The position numbers and the translations under genes were made by a program. Source: a bacterium (GTDB lineage Bacteria; Zhuqueibacterota; Zhuqueibacteria; Thermofontimicrobiales; Thermofontimicrobiaceae). Taken from it: a DNA stretch of 6,024 bases. The notes below the pieces were generated by a model that was given only the letters and a program-made list of their open reading frames with translations, was not told the DNA's origin and did no database searches. Positions 1 to 5,936 of this stretch are shown here, one piece after another. Location: positions 1-6,024 of the forward strand of contig JALOPY010000170.1 of the NCBI GenBank assembly GCA_025453735.1, in the 5' to 3' direction. Each line of letters starts with the position of its first letter. The stretch's first letter is position 1.

Positions 1-1113
1 ATCGCTCATTTGGTAAAATTTGCCGATGAAAATCATATCGATCTCACCGTGGTCGGTCCTGAAACTCCATTGGCGATGGGTATTGTCGATGCCTTTCAGC
101 GCCAGGGATTGAAAATTTTCGGTCCATCGAAAAAGGCGGCTGAACTGGAAAGCAGTAAATCTTATGCAAAAAATTTGATGGAAAAGTACAAGATTCCCAC
201 CGCGTCGTTTCAAACCTTTGATAAGTATGAAAGGGCAAACAAATATTTAGATGATGTCGAAATCCCGATCGTTATCAAAACCGATGGCTTAGCAGCAGGC
301 AAAGGCGCACTCGTTTGTTATTCGCGGGAAGAAGCTTACGAAGCGTTGGAAAAAATCATGCTGAAACGTTCCTTTGGTGATGCTGGCAATAAAGTTGTGA
401 TTGAAGAATTTCTGCGGGGGCAAGAAGTTTCTGTCCTGGCATTCACCGATGGAGTCGATGTATTACCTTTGGCGCCCGCGCAAGACCATAAGGCGATCCT
501 CGATGGCGATAAAGGTCCCAATACCGGCGGTATGGGGGCGTACGCGCCGGCTGTTTTGATCAATGAAAAGATATCCCGCATTATCCAGGAAAAAATTCTG
601 GAACCAACGGTCAAAGCAATGGCGCTGGAAGGAAGACCATATCGGGGTGTGCTTTATGCCGGATTAATGATGACCAAACAGGGTCCCAAAGTCGTGGAAT
701 TCAATTGTCGCTTTGGCGACCCGGAGACACAAGTCATTCTTCCCCTGGTGAAAGACGACATCATTCCAATCATGTTGGCGTGCTGTGATGGCAAAATTAA
801 CGACATGGCTATTGAAAAAGTAGATAAATTTGCAGTGTGTGTCATCATGGCGTCGGGAGGCTATCCCGGCAAGTATGAGAAAGGCAAGCCGATTTTGGGA
901 CTGGATCGCAGCTTTGACGATGACGTTTTGATTTTCCATTCTGGCACAAAATTTGATGAAGGGAAACACTTCACCAGCGGTGGCAGGGTGCTCGGCGTCA
1001 CGGCGTTGGGAACGGAAATCAGGGAGACAATTAAACGAGCCTATCGCGCGGTAGGGAAAATTACATTTGATGGAGCCTATTATCGAAAAGATATTGGATA
1101 TAAAGCGTTGTGA
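1..1113 (+). CDS. purD: Phosphoribosylamine--glycine ligase (GARS), 5'-truncated
   Basis: PurD joins 5-phosphoribosylamine to glycine using ATP, giving glycinamide ribonucleotide, the second step of cytoplasmic de novo purine synthesis. The reading frame is open from base 1 (codons ATC GCT CAT) and ends at TGA 1111-1113, so the window keeps 370 residues. Aligned from memory to E. coli PurD, about 52 N-terminal residues, including the Gly-rich start of the N domain, lie outside. Visible family signatures are DLTVVGPETPL (residues ~14-24), the ATP-grasp segment VIKTDGLAAGKG (bases ~271-306), GPNTGGMGAYAP (~514-549), the metal/ATP-binding EFNCRFGDPETQ (~698-733), SGGYPG, GGRVLGVTALG and the C-terminal YYRKDIGYKAL. 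The length once completed (~422) is normal and no frameshift is seen. A TTG at base 10 is not the start. The epimerase gene follows after 36 bases, so the two may be co-transcribed. The identification is very secure. Confidence 0.97.
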   Translation: MAHLVKFADENHIDLTVVGPETPLAMGIVDAFQRQGLKIFGPSKKAAELESSKSYAKNLMEKYKIPTASFQTFDKYERANKYLDDVEIPIVIKTDGLAAGKGALVCYSREEAYEALEKIMLKRSFGDAGNKVVIEEFLRGQEVSVLAFTDGVDVLPLAPAQDHKAILDGDKGPNTGGMGAYAPAVLINEKISRIIQEKILEPTVKAMALEGRPYRGVLYAGLMMTKQGPKVVEFNCRFGDPETQVILPLVKDDIIPIMLACCDGKINDMAIEKVDKFAVCVIMASGGYPGKYEKGKPILGLDRSFDDDVLIFHSGTKFDEGKHFTSGGRVLGVTALGTEIRETIKRAYRAVGKITFDGAYYRKDIGYKAL

Positions 1114-1135
1114 TGCATTAATGAACAGACAACTT

Positions 1136-1141
1136 AAGGAG
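1136..1141 (+). promoter_or_regulatory. Ribosome binding site of the epimerase gene
   Basis: AAGGAG lies 8 bases before the ATG at 1150. It supports that start over the out-of-frame ATG at 1145. It is one of the few strong Shine-Dalgarno sites in the window, suggesting that this gene is translated independently of purD. Confidence 0.75.
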
Positions 1142-1149
1142 ACAATGCA

Positions 1150-2079
1150 ATGAAAATTTTAGTGACGGGTGGTGCGGGATTTATTGGCTCACATGTAGCA
1201 GATGCGTTTATCGAACAGGGACACGATGTCGTTATCGTCGATAACTTATCAATGGGGAACATGGAAAATGTCAATCCCCGGGCGCGATTTGTAAAATTGA
1301 ATATTCAGGAGCCACAAATTTTCGACTTATTTGAACAAGAAAAATTTGATGTGGTCGATCATCATGCCGCGCAAATGGATGTTCGGCTTTCCGTTGCGGA
1401 TCCAATCTTTGACGCGACCAACAATATTCTCGGAACGATTAATTTGCTGCAGGCTGCTGTAAAACACGGCGTGAAAAAGTTTATCTTTATCTCCAGCGGC
1501 GGTGCGATCTATGGCGAGCACGACTATTTTCCAGCCGATGAAGAACATCCGACCAAACCGCTATCGCCTTATGGAATCACAAAACTTGCTTGTGAAAAAT
1601 ATCTCTACTTTTACCATCATGTGTATCAGCTAAATTTTGTGATTCTCCGCTATGCGAATATTTATGGTCCTCGTCAAAATCCCAAAGGCGAAGCTGGCGT
1701 GATTGCAATTTTTGCCAGCCGACTGCTAACCGGAGGACAACCTATGATAAATGGCAATGGCTTGCAGACCCGTGACTACGTCTATGTTGGCGATGTGGTG
1801 CGCGCGAATTTGAAAGCGCTTGACTATAAAGGAAATGATTATTTTAATATCGGCACCGGAATTGAAACGGATGTAAATGAACTTTTCCACCAGATAAATC
1901 ATTTAACAAATGCCAATGCCAAAGAGGCTCATGGCCCAGCCCAGCCAGGGGAACAATTGCGCAGTGTTTTGAACAATCACAAGGCAAAAACAATTTTAGG
2001 TTGGACTCCTCAAGTTTCCCTCAAGGAAGGGCTTGCCAACACAGTCGAATTTTTTAGGAATTATTTTAAAACAAAGTGA
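1150..2079 (+). CDS. NAD-dependent epimerase/dehydratase, UDP-glucose 4-epimerase-like (extended SDR)
   Basis: This is a 309-residue extended short-chain dehydrogenase/reductase, a cytoplasmic enzyme that probably converts a nucleotide sugar (for example UDP-glucose to UDP-galactose, or an N-acetyl or uronic relative) for cell-surface glycans. The Rossmann fold opens with GGAGFIGSH (residues 7-15). Asp31, at the end of the second strand, favours NAD(H). HHAAQMDV (71-78) corresponds to the conserved HxAA region. SSGGAIYGE (115-123) is followed by the catalytic YGITK (Tyr141, Lys145). LRYANIYGPRQ and RDYVYVGDVV are typical of GalE-like enzymes. The residue aligned with the catalytic Ser of E. 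coli GalE is Gly117, so Ser116 probably serves instead. Length is normal for the family. The start has a good ribosome binding site. The next gene begins one base after the stop, indicating an operon with the sigma-54 activator. Fold and family are certain; the exact substrate cannot be read from sequence, so no symbol is given. Confidence 0.92.
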   Translation: MKILVTGGAGFIGSHVADAFIEQGHDVVIVDNLSMGNMENVNPRARFVKLNIQEPQIFDLFEQEKFDVVDHHAAQMDVRLSVADPIFDATNNILGTINLLQAAVKHGVKKFIFISSGGAIYGEHDYFPADEEHPTKPLSPYGITKLACEKYLYFYHHVYQLNFVILRYANIYGPRQNPKGEAGVIAIFASRLLTGGQPMINGNGLQTRDYVYVGDVVRANLKALDYKGNDYFNIGTGIETDVNELFHQINHLTNANAKEAHGPAQPGEQLRSVLNNHKAKTILGWTPQVSLKEGLANTVEFFRNYFKTK

Positions 2080-2080
2080 A

Positions 2081-3274
2081 ATGAAACCATTACCTGCAAA
2101 TAGTAATGACACTTTTGAAAATTTTCAAAATGAATCCGGCATCATTGGACGATCTCCTGCGATCCGACAAATTTTTGAAACCATTGCACAGGTTGCGCCC
2201 AGCGATATCGCCGTTTTGATTATCGGAGAAAGCGGTACCGGAAAAGAATTAGTGGCACGCGCGATTCACAAGAAGAGTCGCCGCGCCGATAAGCCGCTCA
2301 TCGTGGTCAACTGTGGCGCCATTCCCGAAGGCATTATCGAATCGGAGTTATTCGGTCATGAGAAAGGCGCCTTCACCGGGGCTATTGGGATGCGCAAGGG
2401 ATTTTTTGAAATGGGAGACACCGGCACTGTTTTTCTCGATGAGATTGGAGAAATGCCGCTCAATGCCCAGGTCAAAATTTTGCGCGTCCTCGAAGGAAAT
2501 GAATTCAGCCGCGTTGGTGGCGCAGAGCCGAAGCACACTGATGTGCGCATCATCGCTGCCACGAATCGTGAATTGGATCAGGAAATTCAGAATGGAACAT
2601 TCCGACAGGATCTCTATTTTCGGCTTCATGCCGTGACAATCCAGATTCCGCCGTTGCGCGCGCGCAAAGATGACATCCCATTATTGGTGAATTCGTTTGC
2701 CAGAAAATTTTGTTTGCAAAATCATATTAATTTCGACGGATTTGATGACTCGGCTTTTTCAGTAATGATGGAATATCACTGGCCTGGCAATGTGCGGGAG
2801 TTAAAAAATACCATTGAAAGCATCATCATTCTCGAAAAGGGACAGCGCATCGACCAGCAGGTGATGTTGAAACACCTGACCTTTTTGCGACCAGAAATGC
2901 GCAATCTGCCAATTCCAGTCAATCGCCCGGCAGAAAAAATTGAGCGTGAGTTCATCTATCATGCATTATTGGATCTAAAAACTGAAATCTCTCAATTGCG
3001 AGAATTGATTTTCACACGACTGTTCCCCCCACGCCGATTGCGGAGCTGGGAACCGGATGAGACACTGATCATTCCGCATGAAAACGGGGAGATCATTTAT
3101 GATGAGCCCCAGCCTGATCCCAGGTCAATCGCAACGCTGGAAGAAATGGAAAAGAAACTGATCGAGGATACCCTGAACCGATTTGATGGGAATAAACGAA
3201 AAGCTGCAAAAAGCCTGAAAATCAGCGAGCGAACCCTGTATCGAAAAATCAAAGAATATAACTTGCCATTTTAA
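2081..3274 (+). CDS. Sigma-54-dependent transcriptional activator (AAA+ and Fis-type HTH, no receiver domain)
   Basis: This is an enhancer-binding protein that would use ATP hydrolysis to open promoters held by sigma-54 RNA polymerase. The 397-residue protein has only ~20 residues before the AAA+ core, so it lacks a receiver, GAF or PAS sensor, as in PspF. In the core are Walker A GESGTGKE (49-56), the sigma-54-contacting loop GAFTGA (96-101), Walker B TVFLDE (116-121), the FRQDLYFRL arginine-finger region (~174-182) and the sensor II segment WPGNVREL (234-241). A long linker (~274-354) with a possible helix at 288-310 leads to a Fis-type helix-turn-helix (GNKRKAAKSLKISERTLYRK, 370-389). I chose ATG 2081, one base after the epimerase stop, over an upstream TTG at 2033 that would add 16 residues overlapping the epimerase. 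No Shine-Dalgarno is seen, so translational coupling is likely. lptE follows with one base between. Family is certain; target genes and input signal are unknown. Confidence 0.96.
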   Translation: MKPLPANSNDTFENFQNESGIIGRSPAIRQIFETIAQVAPSDIAVLIIGESGTGKELVARAIHKKSRRADKPLIVVNCGAIPEGIIESELFGHEKGAFTGAIGMRKGFFEMGDTGTVFLDEIGEMPLNAQVKILRVLEGNEFSRVGGAEPKHTDVRIIAATNRELDQEIQNGTFRQDLYFRLHAVTIQIPPLRARKDDIPLLVNSFARKFCLQNHINFDGFDDSAFSVMMEYHWPGNVRELKNTIESIIILEKGQRIDQQVMLKHLTFLRPEMRNLPIPVNRPAEKIEREFIYHALLDLKTEISQLRELIFTRLFPPRRLRSWEPDETLIIPHENGEIIYDEPQPDPRSIATLEEMEKKLIEDTLNRFDGNKRKAAKSLKISERTLYRKIKEYNLPF

Positions 3275-3275
3275 A

Positions 3276-3788
3276 ATGAAAATTAAAATACCTATTATTA
3301 TTCTGATGTTCCTGTCGATTGCCAATACCCGGTGCGGCTACTATTCGTTTTCAGGATCAACTCTTCCTTCGCACCTGGGAACGATAGCTATTCCAATTTT
3401 TGAAAATCGAACGACAGAATTCGGCGTTCCGGAAGACTTGACTGAAGCCCTGATTACCAAATTTACAGAAGATAATTCGCTCAAAGTTGTTGACCGTGGC
3501 AGCGCCGATTCAATTATCGAGGGAAGCATTGTCAATGTTCGGGAACAAGCTGGCGCTTATACCTCTCAGGAGCAGGTAAAAGAAATACGGATCTATATAA
3601 GAATTCAGGCTAAATTTGAAGACGTCAAAAAAAATAAAGTGATGTGGGAGGAAGAAATCACACAATGGGGGACATACAATCCCGATCTCCCTCTTGCCCA
3701 GGAAGGTTCGAGCCGACAGGATGCTATCCGGGAAGCTCTGGAAAAAATTTCAACCGACATATTTAACAAAACAATCGCGGGGTGGTAA
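3276..3788 (+). CDS. lptE: LptE-family LPS-assembly lipoprotein
   Basis: LptE plugs the LptD barrel in the outer membrane and helps deliver lipopolysaccharide to the cell surface. The 170-residue product begins with a short basic stretch (Lys2, Lys4), a hydrophobic segment (residues 5-15) and Cys20, followed by GYYSFSGSTLP, the usual opening of FCB-type LptE after its lipidated cysteine. The body matches the family: IAIPIFENRT (~37-46), an EDLTEALITKF helix, then SLKVVDRGSADSIIEGSI and a C-terminal helix rich in acidic residues (REALEKISTDIF). The residues before the cysteine are Asn-Thr-Arg, unlike a standard lipobox (Leu-[Ala/Ser]-[Gly/Ala]-Cys), so lipidation is less certain than usual. 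The ATG follows the activator's TAA by one base and lacks a Shine-Dalgarno, so it is probably translated by coupling. Length is typical. The family assignment is good, resting on recalled motifs and on gene context. Confidence 0.85.
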   Translation: MKIKIPIIILMFLSIANTRCGYYSFSGSTLPSHLGTIAIPIFENRTTEFGVPEDLTEALITKFTEDNSLKVVDRGSADSIIEGSIVNVREQAGAYTSQEQVKEIRIYIRIQAKFEDVKKNKVMWEEEITQWGTYNPDLPLAQEGSSRQDAIREALEKISTDIFNKTIAGW

Positions 3789-3810
3789 TTCGATCAAACG
3801 ATTTTTCTGT

Positions 3811-3836
3811 AATATCATCAAAAAACTGTTGATATT
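3811..3836. repeat. AT-rich imperfect inverted repeat downstream of lptE
   Basis: AATATCATCA (3811-3820) and TGTTGATATT (3827-3836) form 10-base arms with one mismatch around a 6-base AAAAAC loop, starting 23 bases after the lptE stop. No U-rich run follows, so it is a poor intrinsic terminator. It overlaps the TTGATA of a candidate promoter, so a protein-binding operator is also possible. The dyad is seen directly; its role is unknown. Confidence 0.4.
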
Positions 3837-3857
3837 TACCGAAAAATATGTTAATTT
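3829..3857 (+). promoter_or_regulatory. Weak candidate promoter for the TPR gene
   Basis: TTGATA (3829-3834) is a 5/6 match to the -35 consensus. It is followed after 17 bases by TAATTT (3852-3857), a poor -10 match in proteobacterial terms. TAATTTAG is, however, one base from the TAnnTTTG used by Bacteroidota housekeeping polymerase. A transcript would carry a leader of about 185 bases including the hairpin at 3956-3995. This is a guess from pattern alone. Confidence 0.25.
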
Positions 3858-3862
3858 AGGCA
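3848..3862. repeat. 15-base direct repeat, copy 1
   Basis: ATGTTAATTTAGGCA is repeated exactly at 3892-3906, start to start 44 bases apart, in the gap between lptE and the TPR gene. This copy coincides with the -10 part of the candidate promoter. It could be a duplicated regulator or polymerase site, or a small tandem-duplication scar. Identity is seen directly; function is unknown. Confidence 0.6.
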
Positions 3863-3891
3863 GGGGTAATCAAGAATCAATTGAGCAATAA

Positions 3892-3906
3892 ATGTTAATT
3901 TAGGCA
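3892..3906. repeat. 15-base direct repeat, copy 2
   Basis: This is an exact second copy of the 15-base word at 3848-3862. The bases after the two copies share only loose similarity, so the duplicated unit appears to be the word itself. No -35-like hexamer sits 17 bases upstream of this copy. Confidence 0.6.
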
Positions 3907-3955
3907 ACTGCAAATCATTCAGAAGCGCCAGAACAGTATTTGTTTATATGATAAA

Positions 3956-3995
3956 TTTAAAAGCTTCAGCAATGGAAAACGCTGAAGCTTTTAAA
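3956..3995. terminator. Perfect 15-bp hairpin, probable bidirectional intrinsic terminator
   Basis: Arms 3956-3970 and 3981-3995 are perfectly complementary over 15 bp around a 10-base loop (AATGGAAAAC). The stem core GCTTCAGC/GCTGAAGC is flanked by an A-run before and a T-run after (TTTT 3989-3992), the usual form of a rho-independent terminator that can work on either strand. It lies 167 bases after lptE and 54 bases before the TPR gene, so it probably insulates the two units. If the TPR promoter is upstream of it, it would act as a leader structure instead. The stem is unmistakable; the terminator role is likely but not proven. Confidence 0.7.
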
Positions 3996-4034
3996 ATGCA
4001 ATACATTGCCATATCTTGAGTTGCCGTCAGCAAT

Positions 4035-4040
4035 GAGGAG
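4035..4040 (+). promoter_or_regulatory. Ribosome binding site of the TPR gene
   Basis: GAGGAG is followed by 9 bases and the ATG at 4050. It fixes the start of the TPR protein and contrasts with the missing Shine-Dalgarno sites before the sigma-54 activator and lptE genes. Confidence 0.75.
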
Positions 4041-4049
4041 TTTTCAACC

Positions 4050-5207
4050 ATGCAGAAATCGATTAAAGAAGATATTAAATTTTTAGAGGGCAAATTAGAA
4101 AAGAATCCCGATTCGATTCTTTTTGCGCGCCTGGCAGATGCGTATCTGCAGGCAGATCGAATCGAGGAAGCTATCGAGCTGTGTGAGAACAGCATCAAAA
4201 AGCATCCATTTTATGTCACCGGACATTACGTTCTCGCTAAAATATATTTGAAGAAAAAATTATTCGACCAGGCTGAAAAAGAGTTAAAGCGGGTGCTCTT
4301 GTTCGATCCGAAGTTTATCGCGGCGCATCGTGATTATGGTGAATTGATGTCGCACATCGGTTGGAACAACACGTGTGAGATGAGTTATGAAGAAATACTC
4401 CACATCGACGCATTTAATGAAAAAGCCCGTCAGCGTCTCAAAGAGCTGAAAGAACATTCACCAGCGACCCGGGAGCCGCGCCAGGAAACCCAGCCTGAAG
4501 TAGAATACGACATTATTGATGAAAATATCCTTGCTGGTGTTGGGAGCACTATTGAAGAGGAAGAACCGCTGCTGGAAAAAATCGAGCCTGAGAAAAAATC
4601 TGCTCATCTTGATTCGCAAAGTTTTTATCCGCAAGAATCGTCCGGCGACTTTGAAGATGAACAGGCAAACCTGGACATGCTCGAGGATATTTTTCGGGAT
4701 GACATCGGAAGTGATTTAATCATCGACGAGGATGTAGCGCCGACAATTAAACCAAAGCCGCATCCAAAACAAGCGCCATCGTTTGACATTACCGAGCCAA
4801 AATTTCTCTCTGAGGATGTCAGTCAAAAAACGAAATTTGAAGAGTTTGAAAGCGAAGATTTTGACGGGCTTGAAGATGATGAAATCTTTTCGATAATTCC
4901 TGATGAAAAAGAACAAGCAATACAGGAACCCGAACCATACGCGCCAGAACCCAAAAGACAATTCCAAAAGAAAAGCGAGCCGCCCAAGCCTCCTGCGCCA
5001 GTGGAAAAAAGCGATCCAGGCGACAGCGACAAACGAAAGGAAAAAATCGTAACTCCGACATTAGGTGAAATTTACGCTGCCCAGCAGCAGTACGCGAAAG
5101 CGATTGGCGTCTATGAAATTTTAAGAAAAAAAGACCCGAACAACGAGCTGTACCGGCAGAAAATAGAGTACTTGCAGAAGAAACTGGAAGAATCACATGA
5201 GAGCTGA
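4050..5207 (+). CDS. Tetratricopeptide repeat protein with acidic disordered middle
   Basis: This 385-residue protein has no signal peptide or membrane segment and is probably cytoplasmic. The N-terminal part holds about three TPR units (residues ~22-53, 56-87 and ~90-121) with the usual small and aromatic positions, for example ARLADAYLQADRIEEAIELC. Residues ~137-333 are acidic and proline-rich, low in hydrophobic residues and likely disordered, with short acidic-hydrophobic patches such as LDMLEDIFRDDIG and FDGLEDDEIFSIIPDE. A further TPR-like unit closes the protein: TPTLGEIYAAQQQYAKAIGV (residues 335-354), then a charged helix to ~381. TPR arrays bind partner proteins, so a scaffold or adaptor role is plausible, but the partner is unknown. 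The start has a strong ribosome binding site, and the DUF1847 gene follows after 25 bases in a probable two-gene operon. The TPR assignment is firm; I do not recognise a named family. Confidence 0.85.
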   Translation: MQKSIKEDIKFLEGKLEKNPDSILFARLADAYLQADRIEEAIELCENSIKKHPFYVTGHYVLAKIYLKKKLFDQAEKELKRVLLFDPKFIAAHRDYGELMSHIGWNNTCEMSYEEILHIDAFNEKARQRLKELKEHSPATREPRQETQPEVEYDIIDENILAGVGSTIEEEEPLLEKIEPEKKSAHLDSQSFYPQESSGDFEDEQANLDMLEDIFRDDIGSDLIIDEDVAPTIKPKPHPKQAPSFDITEPKFLSEDVSQKTKFEEFESEDFDGLEDDEIFSIIPDEKEQAIQEPEPYAPEPKRQFQKKSEPPKPPAPVEKSDPGDSDKRKEKIVTPTLGEIYAAQQQYAKAIGVYEILRKKDPNNELYRQKIEYLQKKLEESHES

Positions 5208-5221
5208 TTCTTTCGGTTTGT

Positions 5222-5227
5222 AGGTGG
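5222..5227 (+). promoter_or_regulatory. Ribosome binding site that decides the DUF1847 start
   Basis: AGGTGG ends 5 bases before ATG 5233. A GTG at 5224 in the same frame would add three residues (M-A-P), but it overlaps this site and has no Shine-Dalgarno of its own, so ATG 5233 is preferred. Confidence 0.55.
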
Positions 5228-5232
5228 CGCCG

Positions 5233-5907
5233 ATGAAAGCGACGCAATCGAATTGTGCCCAATGTCCATTTGAAATGGCAATGCGAATCTGTCGGCAGGA
5301 AGATGGGAAAGCGCCCCAAAATTGTCCCACGATCGCCAAACCCGAGTTGATCAAAAATACATTAGCTGAATACGAACAACCTGATGTAAAGGAATTTGCG
5401 CGGCTCGCTTCCATTCAGGAAGGTGAAGGCTATGCCGATCGGGAGCTGGGCTATTCATCCGTGAGACCGATAAAACCCCGAATCCTTGAAATCATCGAAT
5501 TTGCTCAGAAAATGAATTACCAGCGAATCGGTCTCGCATTTTGTGCGGGGCTGGCGCATGAAGCAAAAGCTGTCGAAAGATTGCTATCCCACAAAAATTT
5601 TGAAGTTGTTTCTGTGATCTGCAAAGCAGGCAGAATTCCAAAAGAAAAAATTGGTGTGCAGGATCATGAAAAAATCGCCATTGGAAAATTTGAGCCAATG
5701 TGCAATCCGATTTTGCAGGCGCTGGTTTTGAATGATGCAAAGACCGATTTCAATATCGTGCTGGGATTGTGCGTGGGACATGATTCATTGTTTTTCAAGT
5801 ATGCTGAAGCGCCATGCACTGTCCTGGCGGTGAAAGATCGTGTGCTAGGGCATAATCCGTTGGCAGCGATTTATACTATTGATAGTTATTATCGATCTTT
5901 AAAATAG
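5233..5907 (+). CDS. DUF1847 family protein, cysteine-rich, putative metal-binding
   Basis: This 224-residue soluble protein has no signal peptide. It opens with four cysteines, C8-x2-C11-x8-C20-x10-C31, a pattern suited to binding zinc or an iron-sulfur cluster. A Rossmann-like alternation follows, containing the conserved blocks of the uncharacterised family DUF1847: IGLAFCAGLAHEA (99-111), VVSVICKAGRIPKEKIGV (125-142), MCNPILQALVLN (156-167), FNIVLGLCVGHDSLFFKY (173-190) and CTVLAVKDRVLGHNPLAAIY (195-214). Further cysteines at 104, 130, 157, 180 and 195 fall in or at the edge of these blocks, with His183 and His207 as other possible ligands. Length is usual for the family. The reaction is unknown; metal binding or redox chemistry is inferred from the cysteines only. 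The gene follows the TPR gene after 25 bases, probably in one operon. Family recognition is from memory of the motifs and fairly secure. Confidence 0.85.
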   Translation: MKATQSNCAQCPFEMAMRICRQEDGKAPQNCPTIAKPELIKNTLAEYEQPDVKEFARLASIQEGEGYADRELGYSSVRPIKPRILEIIEFAQKMNYQRIGLAFCAGLAHEAKAVERLLSHKNFEVVSVICKAGRIPKEKIGVQDHEKIAIGKFEPMCNPILQALVLNDAKTDFNIVLGLCVGHDSLFFKYAEAPCTVLAVKDRVLGHNPLAAIYTIDSYYRSLK

Positions 5908-5936
5908 CCCAGGGAGTATGTGGATTAACGCTGATG

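Noticed and set aside
664..969. 101-codon open frame on the - strand inside purD
   Set aside because: It is fully antisense to conserved PurD motifs, has no recognisable domain and is explained as a shadow.
1751..1766. TGGCA...TTGCA resembling a sigma-54 -24/-12 promoter
   Set aside because: The spacing between GG and GC is nine, not the required ten, and the site lies within conserved epimerase coding sequence.
2033..2080. Upstream TTG start for the sigma-54 activator adding 16 residues
   Set aside because: The added residues are simply out-of-frame epimerase sequence with no conserved motif. ATG 2081 matches the stop-A-ATG arrangement repeated at lptE.
3694..3891. 65-codon + strand frame overlapping the end of lptE and the gap
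   Set aside because: Its first half is out of frame within lptE, it has no Shine-Dalgarno, and its tail is translation of AT-rich non-coding sequence.
5225..5240. GG-N10-GC spacing just before the DUF1847 start
   Set aside because: The surrounding bases do not match TGGCAC or TTGC, and the -12 would sit on the ribosome binding site and start codon.
4819..5319. 166-codon open frame on the - strand opposite the TPR and DUF1847 genes
   Set aside because: It lies antisense to two well-supported coding regions, spans their junction, is rich in Phe, Arg and Leu as antisense frames often are, and shows no family motif.
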